A DNA stretch of 64,000 nucleotides from Pseudomonas sp. Irchel 3E13 (lineage in GTDB: Bacteria > Pseudomonadota > Gammaproteobacteria > Pseudomonadales > Pseudomonadaceae): positions 310,001-374,000 of the forward strand of contig NZ_FYDX01000001.1 in NCBI RefSeq assembly GCF_900187455.1. The letters are read 5' to 3'. Positions 8,886-17,107 of the stretch are shown piece by piece (the stretch's first letter is position 1; every line of letters starts with the position of its first letter). The position numbers and the translations under genes are program-made. The notes under the pieces are model-generated. The model had not been told where the DNA came from, ran no database searches, and saw nothing but the letters and a program-made list of their open reading frames with translations.

Positions 8886-9974
8886 ATGAGTCTTTTCAGC
8901 AACGCACCGCTGGGCAACCTGACCCTGGCCAACCGCGTGGTCATGGCCCCGCTGGGCCGGGCCCGCTCCGATCAACAGACCCGCCAGCCGCTGCCGCGGG
9001 TGGCGACCTACTACCGCCAGCGCGCCAGCGCCGGGCTGATCATTTCCGAGGCCACCCATGTGTCCGCCGAAAGCGTCAGCCGCCCCGGCGGCTCGGCGAT
9101 CCACGATGACGCCCAGGTCGAGGCCTGGAAGCCGGTGACCGCCGCCGTGCACGCCGAAGGCGGGCGGATCTTCCAGCAACTGTTCCACCTCGGGCGCAAG
9201 GCGCATCCGCACCGCCTGCCGGGTAACCTGCTGCCGGTGGCGCCGTCGGCCATCGCCGCGCTCGGTGAAATCGCGACGCCCAGCGGACAGCAGCCTTTCC
9301 CGGTGCCCCGCGCCCTTGAAACCGACGAAATCGCCCAGCGCGTCGAAGACTTCCGCCTCGCCGCGCGCAATGCCGGACGCGCCGGTTTCGACGGCGTGGA
9401 AATCCATGCCGCCAACGGTTACCTGATCGACCAGTTCCTGCGTGACGGCGCCAACCAGCGCGATGACCGCTACGGCGGCAGCGTGGAAAACCGCACGCGC
9501 TTCCTCCTGGAAATCGTCGATGCCGCCATCGCCGAGCTGGGCGCCGAACGGGTGGGCGTGCGCATCTCGCCGAACGTCGAATACGACGGCATCCGCGACA
9601 GCGACCCGCTGGCGCTGTACAGCCATGTCGGCCGCGAACTGCACCAGCGCGGCATCGCCTACCTGCACCTGATCGAGCCGGATGCCACCCCGCCCGCGCG
9701 CCGCCTGGCGCCGACCCTGCGCGAGCTGTTCACCGGCCCGCTGATCCTCGCCGGCGACTTCGACCGCGACAGCGCGCGCCAGGCCGTCGAGCAGGGCCGC
9801 GCCGATTTCGTCGCCTTTGGCCGGTTGTTCATCGCCAACCCCGACCTGGTCGAGCGCTTCCGCCAAGAAGCGCCGCTCAATACCCCGGACGAAGCCAGCT
9901 TCTATGTCGGCGGCGACCAGGGCTACATCGACTACCCCTTTCTCGAACCACGCCGCGAAGCCGTTGCCGGCTGA
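8886..9974 (+). CDS. Old Yellow Enzyme family NADH:flavin oxidoreductase (alkene reductase)
   Basis: A 362-aa (beta/alpha)8-barrel flavoprotein of the OYE/NemA family. Landmarks are NRVVMAPLGRAR near the N-terminus, QLFHLGRKAHP (the substrate-binding strand, usually QLWHxGR), EIHAANGYLIDQFLRDGANQ (about 170-190), then DRYGGSVENRTRF, and the late FMN-phosphate region VAFGRLFIANPDL. It probably reduces activated C=C bonds using NAD(P)H, or supplies another flavin step. It follows the ferredoxin by 29 bp with an AGCAGGAG ribosome-binding site. It has only two Met and no Cys in 362 residues, matching the sulfur-poor pattern of its neighbours. Confidence 0.88.
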   Translation: MSLFSNAPLGNLTLANRVVMAPLGRARSDQQTRQPLPRVATYYRQRASAGLIISEATHVSAESVSRPGGSAIHDDAQVEAWKPVTAAVHAEGGRIFQQLFHLGRKAHPHRLPGNLLPVAPSAIAALGEIATPSGQQPFPVPRALETDEIAQRVEDFRLAARNAGRAGFDGVEIHAANGYLIDQFLRDGANQRDDRYGGSVENRTRFLLEIVDAAIAELGAERVGVRISPNVEYDGIRDSDPLALYSHVGRELHQRGIAYLHLIEPDATPPARRLAPTLRELFTGPLILAGDFDRDSARQAVEQGRADFVAFGRLFIANPDLVERFRQEAPLNTPDEASFYVGGDQGYIDYPFLEPRREAVAG

Positions 9975-9992
9975 CCAACACAGGAGCCTTTC

Positions 9993-10685
9993 ATGAGCGA
10001 ATCCGTCAATCACTTGCTGGCTGAACTGCACGCTGAACGCCTGCGCACCTGGACCCCGGAAGCCCTCAAGGTCAACGTCGACCAGCGCCAACGCCTGGTG
10101 GATGAGGCCGACCCCGAGCGTTTCATCAGCGCCGGCGATATCGTCGATCCGTTCACCCTGCTCAAGGTCGAAGGCGGCAGCCTCAGCCTCGAACAACTGG
10201 TGAGCAAGGGGCCCGCGGTGCTGGTGTTCTTCCGCTTCGCCGGTTGCCCGGCGTGCAACATCGCCATCCCTTATTACGAACGCAACCTGCAACCGGCGCT
10301 GAAACGGCGCGGCGTGCCGCTGGTGGCGATCAGTCCGCAGGTGCCGGAGCGCCTGAAGGAAATCAAGGACAAGCACGCCTTGACCCTGCACGTCGCCAGC
10401 GACAAGGACAACGCCCTCGGCCAGCGCTTCGGCATTCTCTACAGCTTCGACGAGCCCTCGCGCCAGGCGTCGCTGGCGAAAGGCCCGGGCATTGGCGCCC
10501 TCACCGGCACCGGCACCTGGGAGTTGCCGCAACCCACCGTGGTGGTGATCGGCCGCGACCACCGCGTGCACTTCGCCCAGGTCAGCCCGGACTGGCTGGT
10601 GCGCAGCGAAGCACAACCGATCATCGACGCGGTGGACGCCGCGCTGGATGCCGACAGCCTGCTGATACGGCACGCCTGGGCCTGA
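9993..10685 (+). CDS. Peroxiredoxin-like thioredoxin-fold protein (AhpC/TSA type)
   Basis: A 230-aa protein with a thioredoxin fold from about residue 50. The redox motif GCPACN places Cys85 and Cys88 as CxxC, after the strand AVLVFFRFA. This matches the AhpC/TSA-like group with a vicinal disulfide rather than classical 2-Cys peroxiredoxins. There are no other Cys and only the start Met, so its sulfur content is limited to the catalytic pair. It lies 18 bp after the OYE gene with an ACAGGAGC ribosome-binding site. A plausible role is to remove peroxide or sulfite-derived oxidants made by the flavin monooxygenases of the operon. Confidence 0.85.
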   Translation: MSESVNHLLAELHAERLRTWTPEALKVNVDQRQRLVDEADPERFISAGDIVDPFTLLKVEGGSLSLEQLVSKGPAVLVFFRFAGCPACNIAIPYYERNLQPALKRRGVPLVAISPQVPERLKEIKDKHALTLHVASDKDNALGQRFGILYSFDEPSRQASLAKGPGIGALTGTGTWELPQPTVVVIGRDHRVHFAQVSPDWLVRSEAQPIIDAVDAALDADSLLIRHAWA

Positions 10686-10719
10686 GCCCTTCTTTCCTCA
10701 ACCCGACAGGACCTGAACC

Positions 10720-12048
10720 ATGAGCACACGGCAGTTGCACCTCGGCGCCATCCTTACCGGCGTCGGCACCGACCCGCAGGAATGGCTGGACCCACAGATC
10801 CCCGGCACCGCCAGCATCGACATCGACTGGTACAAACAGCAGGCCCGCGCCGCCGAAGCGGCAAAGTTCGACTTCGTGTTCATCGTCGACAGCCCGTACA
10901 TCACGCCGGACTCGGCGCCGCACTTCCTCAACCGCCTGGAGCCGCTGACCCTGCTCTCGGCGCTGGCCGGCGCCACCGACAAGATCGGCCTGGTGGCGAC
11001 CCTGACTACCTCCTACACCGAGCCTTTCAACGTCGCCCGCCAGTTCGCCTCGCTGGACCAGATCAGCCATGGCCGCGCCGGCTGGAACGTGGTCACCACC
11101 GGACTTGAAGGCGCCGCCGGCAACTTTGGCCGCGAGCAGCATATCGACCACGGCGAGCGCTATCGCCGCGCCCACGAACATGTGGCGGTGGTCCAGGGCC
11201 TGTGGGACTCCTACGAGGACGACGCCTTCCCCCGCGACCGCGCCAACAAGCGCTTCCTCGACCCGGCCAAGCAACACCGCCTCGACCACCGCGGCGAGTT
11301 CTTCTCGGTCACCGGGCCGTTGAACATCTCCCGCTCGGAGCAGGGCCAGCCGGTGATCTTCCAGGCCGGGGTGTCCGAGTCCGGGCGCGGGCTGGCGGCA
11401 CGGATCGCCGAAGGGATTTTCGCCGGCGTCGACAACTTCGAAGATGCCCGCGAGTACTACGCCGACATCAAGCGCCGCGCCGCCGAGGCCGGACGCGACC
11501 CGAACCAGGTGCTGGTCTTCCCCGGCATCTCGCCGATCATTGCCGACACCGACGAAGAAGCCCAGGCGCTGCTGCTACAGCGCACCGGCGAGCTGGACCT
11601 GAAGAAAGCGCTGGTGCAACTGGGCCGGCCGTTCAACTACCACGATTTCAGCCAGTACGACCTCGATGCGCCCTTCCCTGAACTCGGCGAACTGGGCAGC
11701 AACGGCTACCGCGGGCATGCCGAGAAGATCAAGCGCGTGGCTCGCGAACAGGGGTTGACCCTGCGCCAGACGGCGCTGCGCTTTGCCCGGCCGTTCACCG
11801 GTTTCGCCGGCTCGGCGCAGACCGTGGCGAACGAAATCGAGCGCTGGTTCAAGGACGGCGCGGTGGACGGCTTCAACATCCACGTCGGCGCGCCGGCGGC
11901 GTTTGCCCGGTTTACCGATGAAGTGGTGCCGCTCCTGCGCGAGCGCGGGTTGTTCCGGGACGAGTACCAAGGCCGGACGTTGCGCGATCATCTTGAGTTG
12001 GAAGTGCCGGTGAATCGGCACAGTGTGAAGGCGGCCGAGGTGGCTTGA
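10720..12048 (+). CDS. LLM-class FMN-dependent monooxygenase 1 (NtaA/SnaA/DszA family)
   Basis: A 442-aa flavin-dependent monooxygenase of the NtaA/SnaA/DszA (SoxA) branch of the luciferase-like family. Diagnostic stretches are ARQFASLDQISHGRAGWNVV (about 105-124), the insert GREQHIDHGERYRRAHE and the late region GFAGSAQTVANEIERWF. Such enzymes use FMNH2 from a separate reductase and O2 to cleave C-S or C-N bonds. Strikingly, it has no Cys and only the initiator Met, a composition known from proteins made when sulfur is short. It is the last gene of the first operon segment before a 600-bp repeat-containing gap. A second, more distant LLM enzyme is at 17108-18427. Confidence 0.9.
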   Translation: MSTRQLHLGAILTGVGTDPQEWLDPQIPGTASIDIDWYKQQARAAEAAKFDFVFIVDSPYITPDSAPHFLNRLEPLTLLSALAGATDKIGLVATLTTSYTEPFNVARQFASLDQISHGRAGWNVVTTGLEGAAGNFGREQHIDHGERYRRAHEHVAVVQGLWDSYEDDAFPRDRANKRFLDPAKQHRLDHRGEFFSVTGPLNISRSEQGQPVIFQAGVSESGRGLAARIAEGIFAGVDNFEDAREYYADIKRRAAEAGRDPNQVLVFPGISPIIADTDEEAQALLLQRTGELDLKKALVQLGRPFNYHDFSQYDLDAPFPELGELGSNGYRGHAEKIKRVAREQGLTLRQTALRFARPFTGFAGSAQTVANEIERWFKDGAVDGFNIHVGAPAAFARFTDEVVPLLRERGLFRDEYQGRTLRDHLELEVPVNRHSVKAAEVA

Positions 12049-12064
12049 TTTCAGGCCTTGCTGG

Positions 12065-12465
12065 GTGCTTTTGGGCCTCATCGCTGCGGTTCGGCGCCCC
12101 GACAAGCTCGCTCCTACATTGGTTGCAACGTACCTATGCCTGTCAGGCCATAGTTGAACGCCTTGTTTGTACGAAGCGGTATCAGGTTAACTTCAACAGC
12201 CTCCCCGCGATTCATCGCCAGGCGCCAAGGGTGGGCAACACCTCTCTGTCAGACCATGGCACGTTGCAACCAATGTAGGAGCGAGCTTGTCGGGGCGCCG
12301 AACCGTCGCGATGCGCCGCGCGGGCGGCGCTCGGTCTTGAGAGCGCTAGAAAATTTCCGGCATGCGCCTGGTGGCCATCACTCGGTCTTTTGACAAACGC
12401 CCTCCAGCCTCCACATGACCGAAAGATGTGTAGATACCCATGCAGCGATGAGGCCCGAAGCACCC
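12065..12465. repeat. Composite nested-palindrome repeat, copy A
   Basis: This occupies most of the gap between LLM1 and the aldolase gene. The outermost arms (12065-12087 and 12443-12465, 23 bp with two mismatches) enclose REP-like arms (12089-12131 against 12264-12304, near-perfect) and then an inner core at about 12132-12263. The right half continues with the GCGCCGC/GAGCGCT arm (12315-12400) seen in copies B, C and D. Compared with B and C, this core has about 22 extra bases after 12172. Nothing here looks like a transposase gene. It may act as a terminator or mRNA-stabilising structure after LLM1. Confidence 0.75.
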
Positions 12466-12592
12466 CCAAAAAACGCCCCCAATAAAATGCAATACTTAAA
12501 TATCCATCAAGTTTTTTATTCTGAAAAATAATAATAAAAATAGATCAAAACAGTATTTATTCCCCGCCCCGCCCCCTTGTTACAGTCCCTCT

Positions 12593-12620
12593 CAGACCCG
12601 ACCCCTCGCACGGTGGAGGC
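12593..12620 (+). promoter_or_regulatory. Shared leader/promoter element, copy 2 (aldolase promoter)
   Basis: CAGACCCGACCCC, six variable bases, then GGTGGAGGC: one mismatch in the 22 conserved positions relative to copy 1 at 6841-6868, and the same spacing. A TACAGT hexamer sits about 6 nt upstream. Before that lies an extremely AT-rich tract (12480-12565) that could serve as an UP element or activator region. It starts a second transcription unit for the downstream half of the sulfur island, coordinated with the first. Confidence 0.45.
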
Positions 12621-12650
12621 TCCCGATTCCATCACCTGCGAGTACGCCCG

Positions 12651-13460
12651 ATGAGCCACAGCATCACCACCCTGCCCAACCACAACCACCGCCTGCAACT
12701 CAGCGCCCCGCCCGTCCATGCCGACCCGCTCGCCGAACGCCTGCACCGCAAGCAGCGTCTGGCCGCGTCGTACCGGCTGTTCGCCGAGCTGGGTTTCGAA
12801 GTGGGCCTGGCCGGGCATTTCACCGCCCGCGACCCGATCGAGACCGACCATTACTGGATCAATCCGCTGGGTGTGCCCTTCTCGCAGATCCGCACGAGCG
12901 ATCTGCTGCGGGTCAACGGCGCAGGCCAGGTGGTGGAAGGCGACGGCCTGCTCAACACCAGCGCCCTGGAACTGCACTACGAGCTGCAACGGGCGCGCCC
13001 GGAGGTGGTGGGCATCGCCCATTTGCACGGTTTCCATGGCCGGGTCTGGTCGTCGCTGGGGCAGTTGTTCCAGCCGATCACCGCCGAGTCTTCGGCCTTT
13101 ATCGGTGAGCAGGTGCTGTTCGACCGCCACGCCCTGCGCAATGCCGAAGGCGGTTTGCTGCAAGACCGCGACCTGGTTGCCCAGGCCTTCGTCGAGACCT
13201 TCGCCGACAACAATCTGCTGGTCTGGCGGAACCACGGGCTGTGGGCCGCCGGCCAGACCGTGGAAAGCGCCGCATGGCGTTTCATCCTCGCCGACGACAC
13301 CGCTCGCGCCCATCTGCTGGCGTATTCGGCCGGTCAACCGCGCATTCCCGAAGTGAGCGAGGACAGCTTCAACCCGGCGCAGCGCGAGCTGTTCGGCTGG
13401 CTGAATTTCCTGCCGCTGTGGGACCGCATCGTCCAGCAGCAACCTGATCTGCTGGACTGA
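12651..13460 (+). CDS. Class II aldolase/adducin family protein
   Basis: A 269-aa member of the class II (zinc-dependent) aldolase/adducin family. The metal ligands are visible as HLHG (His124, His126) and NHG (His195), with the usual preceding helix. The N-terminal 25 residues precede the fold and carry no targeting signal. The family includes fuculose-phosphate aldolases, epimerases and decarboxylases; the acceptor here is unknown. The gene heads the second transcript, is followed 10 bp later by a binding-protein gene, and encodes no Cys and only the start Met, as in LLM1. A role in handling the carbon skeleton left after C-S cleavage is an inference. Confidence 0.85.
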   Translation: MSHSITTLPNHNHRLQLSAPPVHADPLAERLHRKQRLAASYRLFAELGFEVGLAGHFTARDPIETDHYWINPLGVPFSQIRTSDLLRVNGAGQVVEGDGLLNTSALELHYELQRARPEVVGIAHLHGFHGRVWSSLGQLFQPITAESSAFIGEQVLFDRHALRNAEGGLLQDRDLVAQAFVETFADNNLLVWRNHGLWAAGQTVESAAWRFILADDTARAHLLAYSAGQPRIPEVSEDSFNPAQRELFGWLNFLPLWDRIVQQQPDLLD

Positions 13461-13470
13461 GGAGCCCGTC

Positions 13471-14439
13471 ATGGCAATCAGCATCAGCCGCCGCGCGTTC
13501 CTCCAGCACAGTGCCGTCGCCGGCCTGGCCGCCGGGCTCGCGCCTGTTCTGGCCAATGCCAGCGAAGCGCTGCGGGTCTGGCGCTACAAAGGCCAGGCCG
13601 CGAGTTTTCTCGCCGACGCCGGCCAGGCCGCGACGCCCTACCCGCTGGAATGGATCGACGTGCCCGGCGGCAGCATGGTGCTGGAAGCCTTTGCCAGCGG
13701 CAGCCTGGACTACGCCTTCATGAGCCCGGTGCTGCCGCTGTTTGCCAGCGCGGCCGGCAATCCGTTGGTGTTGATCGCCAGTTACCAGGGCGAGCAGAAC
13801 CGCAGCAGCCTGATCGTCAAGCGTGACAGCGGCATCGCCTCGATTGCCGACCTGAAGGGCAAGCGCGTGAGTTTCGTCCGCGCCACCGACACCCATTACC
13901 TGATCCTCAACCTGCTACGCGACAACCACCTGACCCTCGCCGATATCCAGGCCCGGCCCATGCCGGCGCGGGATGCGCTGGTGGCGTTCCAGAACGGCCA
14001 TGTCGACGCCATCGTCGCCGGCGGTATCGGCGCGCTGCAGGCGCAGACCGGCATGGACGGCGTGCTCCTCGCCCAGGCCAGCCAATACCACTGCGGCAAC
14101 TACCTGATCGCCACCACCGAGCGGGTCTTGCAACAACCGGGCAAGCAGGCCGCCATCAGCGATTTCCTGCGCCGGGAACAAGCCACCTGGGACTGGGTCG
14201 AGCACAACCCCCAGGCCTGGGCCGAACGCAACGAAAAACTCACCGGGATTTCCCGCGAGCTGTACCTGCAACAGTTCAACCAGCGCCAGCGCCCCAGCCG
14301 GCTGCTGCCGGTGAGCGAGGCCGACATCCTCGCCCAGCAGCGCATCGCCGACCTGTTCCACGACAGCGGGCTGATTCGTCAGGCGCTGGACGTCCGCGGT
14401 TTCTGGGACGAGCGCTTCAACCTTCTGCTCAGCGGCTAG
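13471..14439 (+). CDS. ABC transporter substrate-binding protein, SsuA/TauA (NMT1) type
   Basis: A 322-aa periplasmic binding protein with a twin-arginine signal (SISRRAFLQHSAVAGLAAGL, cleavage near residue 30). The mature region has the sulfonate/nitrate-binding style: a GGSMVLEAFASGSLDYAFM loop, the domain-2 strand IADLKGKRVSFVRATDTHYL and the hinge GHVDAIVAGG. It may bind a sulfonate or related organosulfur compound. No permease or ATPase of the matching SsuB/SsuC class is adjacent; the only importer nearby is the Dpp-type system at 18437-23450. It may share components encoded elsewhere. Confidence 0.82.
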   Translation: MAISISRRAFLQHSAVAGLAAGLAPVLANASEALRVWRYKGQAASFLADAGQAATPYPLEWIDVPGGSMVLEAFASGSLDYAFMSPVLPLFASAAGNPLVLIASYQGEQNRSSLIVKRDSGIASIADLKGKRVSFVRATDTHYLILNLLRDNHLTLADIQARPMPARDALVAFQNGHVDAIVAGGIGALQAQTGMDGVLLAQASQYHCGNYLIATTERVLQQPGKQAAISDFLRREQATWDWVEHNPQAWAERNEKLTGISRELYLQQFNQRQRPSRLLPVSEADILAQQRIADLFHDSGLIRQALDVRGFWDERFNLLLSG

Positions 14440-14616
14440 GGACCTGCCGGAGCACAACGCACCGGCGCGCGCCGGACGACCAACAGGCACGCCAGCCACG
14501 CAAGCAACGGACCTTGCGCGAGCCCGGCCGCGCCCGTGATGCGTGAAAACCCCTATGAGAGCCCGTTCGATCGCACATCCAGGGCCTGATCTGCCAATCG
14601 AACCCAAGGAACAATC

Positions 14617-17055
14617 ATGAAGTCTGTGTTCACCCATTTGTCCATGGCGCCGGCGTTGCTCGCCGGCTACCTGCTCACCCCGCTGGCGGTCGCCGCCGAC
14701 AAAGACACCGCCCTCGACACGGTGATCGTCACCGGCTCGCGGGGCAGCGAAGTGCGCACCGTCACCAGCAGCCCGGCACCGATCGACGTGATCGACAGCA
14801 CGCAACTGGAAAAGACCGGCGAGTCCAGCCTGCGCGGCGCCCTGCAGAAAACCCTGCCGTCGTTCTCGCAGCGCCCCTCCGGCACCTCCAACGACAGCAT
14901 CGCCCGGCCTTATAGCTTGCGCGGCCTGAACGGTTCCAACGTGCTGGTGCTGGTCAACGGCAAGCGCCGCCACAACAGCGCGGTGATCAACCTCGACTCC
15001 ACCGCCGCCTACGGCACCAACCCGGTGGACCTGGACCTGATCCCGATCAGCGCCATCGATCACGTCGAAGTGCTGCGCGACGGCGCCTCGGCGCAGTACG
15101 GCTCCGACGCCATCGCCGGGGTGATCAACATCATCCTCAAGCAGAAGGACAACGGCGGCTCGGTCACCACCCAATATGGCGAGTACTACGAGAACGGCGA
15201 CGGCGGCAACCTGCGCCAGGCCCTCAACCAGGGCCTGGCCCTGGGCAGCGACGGCGGCTTCTTCAACTACGCGCTGGACGCCAAGTCAGTGCAGACCGCG
15301 ACCCGCTCCCGCGAAGCCACCGGCAACCTGTACTTCGCCGGCGACCCACGCAACGCCACCGCCGACCGCGAAGTGCAGAAGAACGGCCTGCCGAAGATCA
15401 AGGCGATCAACCTGTCGTACAACGCCGAACTGCCGGTCAGCGACGACCTGACCCTGTACTCGTTCTCGACCTTCAGCAAGCGTGATGCCCGCGGCGGCCA
15501 GAATTACCGCCGGCCCAACTCCACCAACATCATTCCCGAGATCTACCCGGACGGCACCGCGCCCTTCTACACCCTGGAGGAAACCGACTACCAGGCCGCC
15601 GCCGGCGGCAAGGGCGAGATCGCCGACTGGCACTGGGACCTGAGCTCCACCTTCGGCCGCGACAAGGGCCAGGCCGGCGCCGACGAAACCCTCAACGCCT
15701 CCCTCGGCCCGTCAAGCCCGACCCGCTTCGACACCTACACCAACTACTTCGACCAGTGGACCAACAACCTCGACCTGACCCGCGCCTTCGACGTCGGCCT
15801 GAGCAAGCCACTGCAAGTGTCCTGGGGCCTGGAACACCGGCATGAGCGCTACAAGACCGAGTCCGACGACCCGCTCTCGTACATCAATGGCGGCTACATC
15901 TACCCCAGCGGTCCGCTGGCCGGGCAGCCCGGCTCGGTGGGCGCCCAGGGCGCGATCACCCTCACCCCCGAAGATGCCGGCCAGCTCAGCCGCAACAGCT
16001 ACGCCAGCTATGTCGACTTCGGCGTGAACCCCACCGAGAAACTCTGGCTGGGCGTCGCCGCGCGCTTCGAGAAATACGACGACAGCAGCGGCAACACCCG
16101 CAGCGGCAAGTTCTCCGCGCGCTATGACTTCACCCCGACCTTCGCCCTGCGCGGCACCATCAGCAACGGCTTCCGCGCACCGTCGTTGTCGCAGTCGGTG
16201 TACGCCCAGACCGCCAACCAGTACACCACCGTCAACGGCATCGCGCAGTTCGTCGAAGCCAAGACCGTGCGGGTCGACTCACCGCTGGCCAAGGCCCTCG
16301 GCGCCGAAGACCTGAGCCCGGAGAAATCGCGCAACTTCAGCCTCGGCCTGACCTGGCAACCGCTGCCCCAGGCCAGCGTGACCCTCGACGCCTACCAGAT
16401 CGAGATCCGCGACCGCATCGCCCTCACCGGCTTCCTCTACGGCAACGGCGTCGACCAGCAACTGATCGCCAACGGCTTCAAACCTGGCTACCGCATCAAG
16501 TACTTCACCAACGCCGCCGACACCACCACCCGCGGCATCGATCTGGTGGCCGACTACCGCGTCGATTACGGCCAGTTCGGCAAGGTCAAGTACGGGGTCG
16601 GGCTCAACTACAACAAGACCGAGATCGACGACATCAAGGAAACCCCGGCGTCGCTCAGGGCCGCGGGCAACAACCTGGAACTGTTCGACCGCGTCGCCCA
16701 GGGCTACCTCACCGTGGCCAACCCCAAGACCAAGGTGATCCTCAGCGCCAACTGGCAGATCGACCGCTTCACCGTCAACGCGGGCCTGACCCGCTACGAC
16801 AAGGTCGTCGCCCTCGACGCCAACCCGACCTACGACGTGACCTACGGCGCCAAGTGGCTGACCGACCTGGAAGTGGCCTACGCCCTGACCGACAACTTCG
16901 ATATCGCCGTGGGCGCCAACAACCTGTTCGACGTGCGCGCCGACAACAACGGTTTCCCGGCCGGCGACGTCAATGGTTTCGCGAAATTCGGCTCGATCTC
17001 GCCGTTCGATCCCTACGGCGGCTTCTGGTACACGCGCATCGCCTACAACTTCTGA
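14617..17055 (+). CDS. TonB-dependent outer-membrane receptor
   Basis: An 812-aa receptor with a signal peptide (residues 1-27), a TonB-box-like LDTVIVTGSRG just after it, and a plug domain with SLRGLNGSNVLVLVNGKRR and the VEVLRDGASAQYGSDAIAGV stretch. The 22-strand barrel ends in YNF. The mature protein (about 785 residues) contains no Met and no Cys; both Met are in the signal peptide. The family imports siderophores, cobalamin or, in sulfur clusters, bulky sulfur compounds. With two LLM monooxygenases and an ABC importer as neighbours, the last is the favoured reading. Ribosome-binding site AAGGAAC upstream of 14617. Confidence 0.93.
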   Translation: MKSVFTHLSMAPALLAGYLLTPLAVAADKDTALDTVIVTGSRGSEVRTVTSSPAPIDVIDSTQLEKTGESSLRGALQKTLPSFSQRPSGTSNDSIARPYSLRGLNGSNVLVLVNGKRRHNSAVINLDSTAAYGTNPVDLDLIPISAIDHVEVLRDGASAQYGSDAIAGVINIILKQKDNGGSVTTQYGEYYENGDGGNLRQALNQGLALGSDGGFFNYALDAKSVQTATRSREATGNLYFAGDPRNATADREVQKNGLPKIKAINLSYNAELPVSDDLTLYSFSTFSKRDARGGQNYRRPNSTNIIPEIYPDGTAPFYTLEETDYQAAAGGKGEIADWHWDLSSTFGRDKGQAGADETLNASLGPSSPTRFDTYTNYFDQWTNNLDLTRAFDVGLSKPLQVSWGLEHRHERYKTESDDPLSYINGGYIYPSGPLAGQPGSVGAQGAITLTPEDAGQLSRNSYASYVDFGVNPTEKLWLGVAARFEKYDDSSGNTRSGKFSARYDFTPTFALRGTISNGFRAPSLSQSVYAQTANQYTTVNGIAQFVEAKTVRVDSPLAKALGAEDLSPEKSRNFSLGLTWQPLPQASVTLDAYQIEIRDRIALTGFLYGNGVDQQLIANGFKPGYRIKYFTNAADTTTRGIDLVADYRVDYGQFGKVKYGVGLNYNKTEIDDIKETPASLRAAGNNLELFDRVAQGYLTVANPKTKVILSANWQIDRFTVNAGLTRYDKVVALDANPTYDVTYGAKWLTDLEVAYALTDNFDIAVGANNLFDVRADNNGFPAGDVNGFAKFGSISPFDPYGGFWYTRIAYNF

Positions 17056-17107
17056 GCCCACGCAAGCGGCGCTCGCGCAGTGGCGCGGGCGCCCGGAGGA
17101 ACACCCC

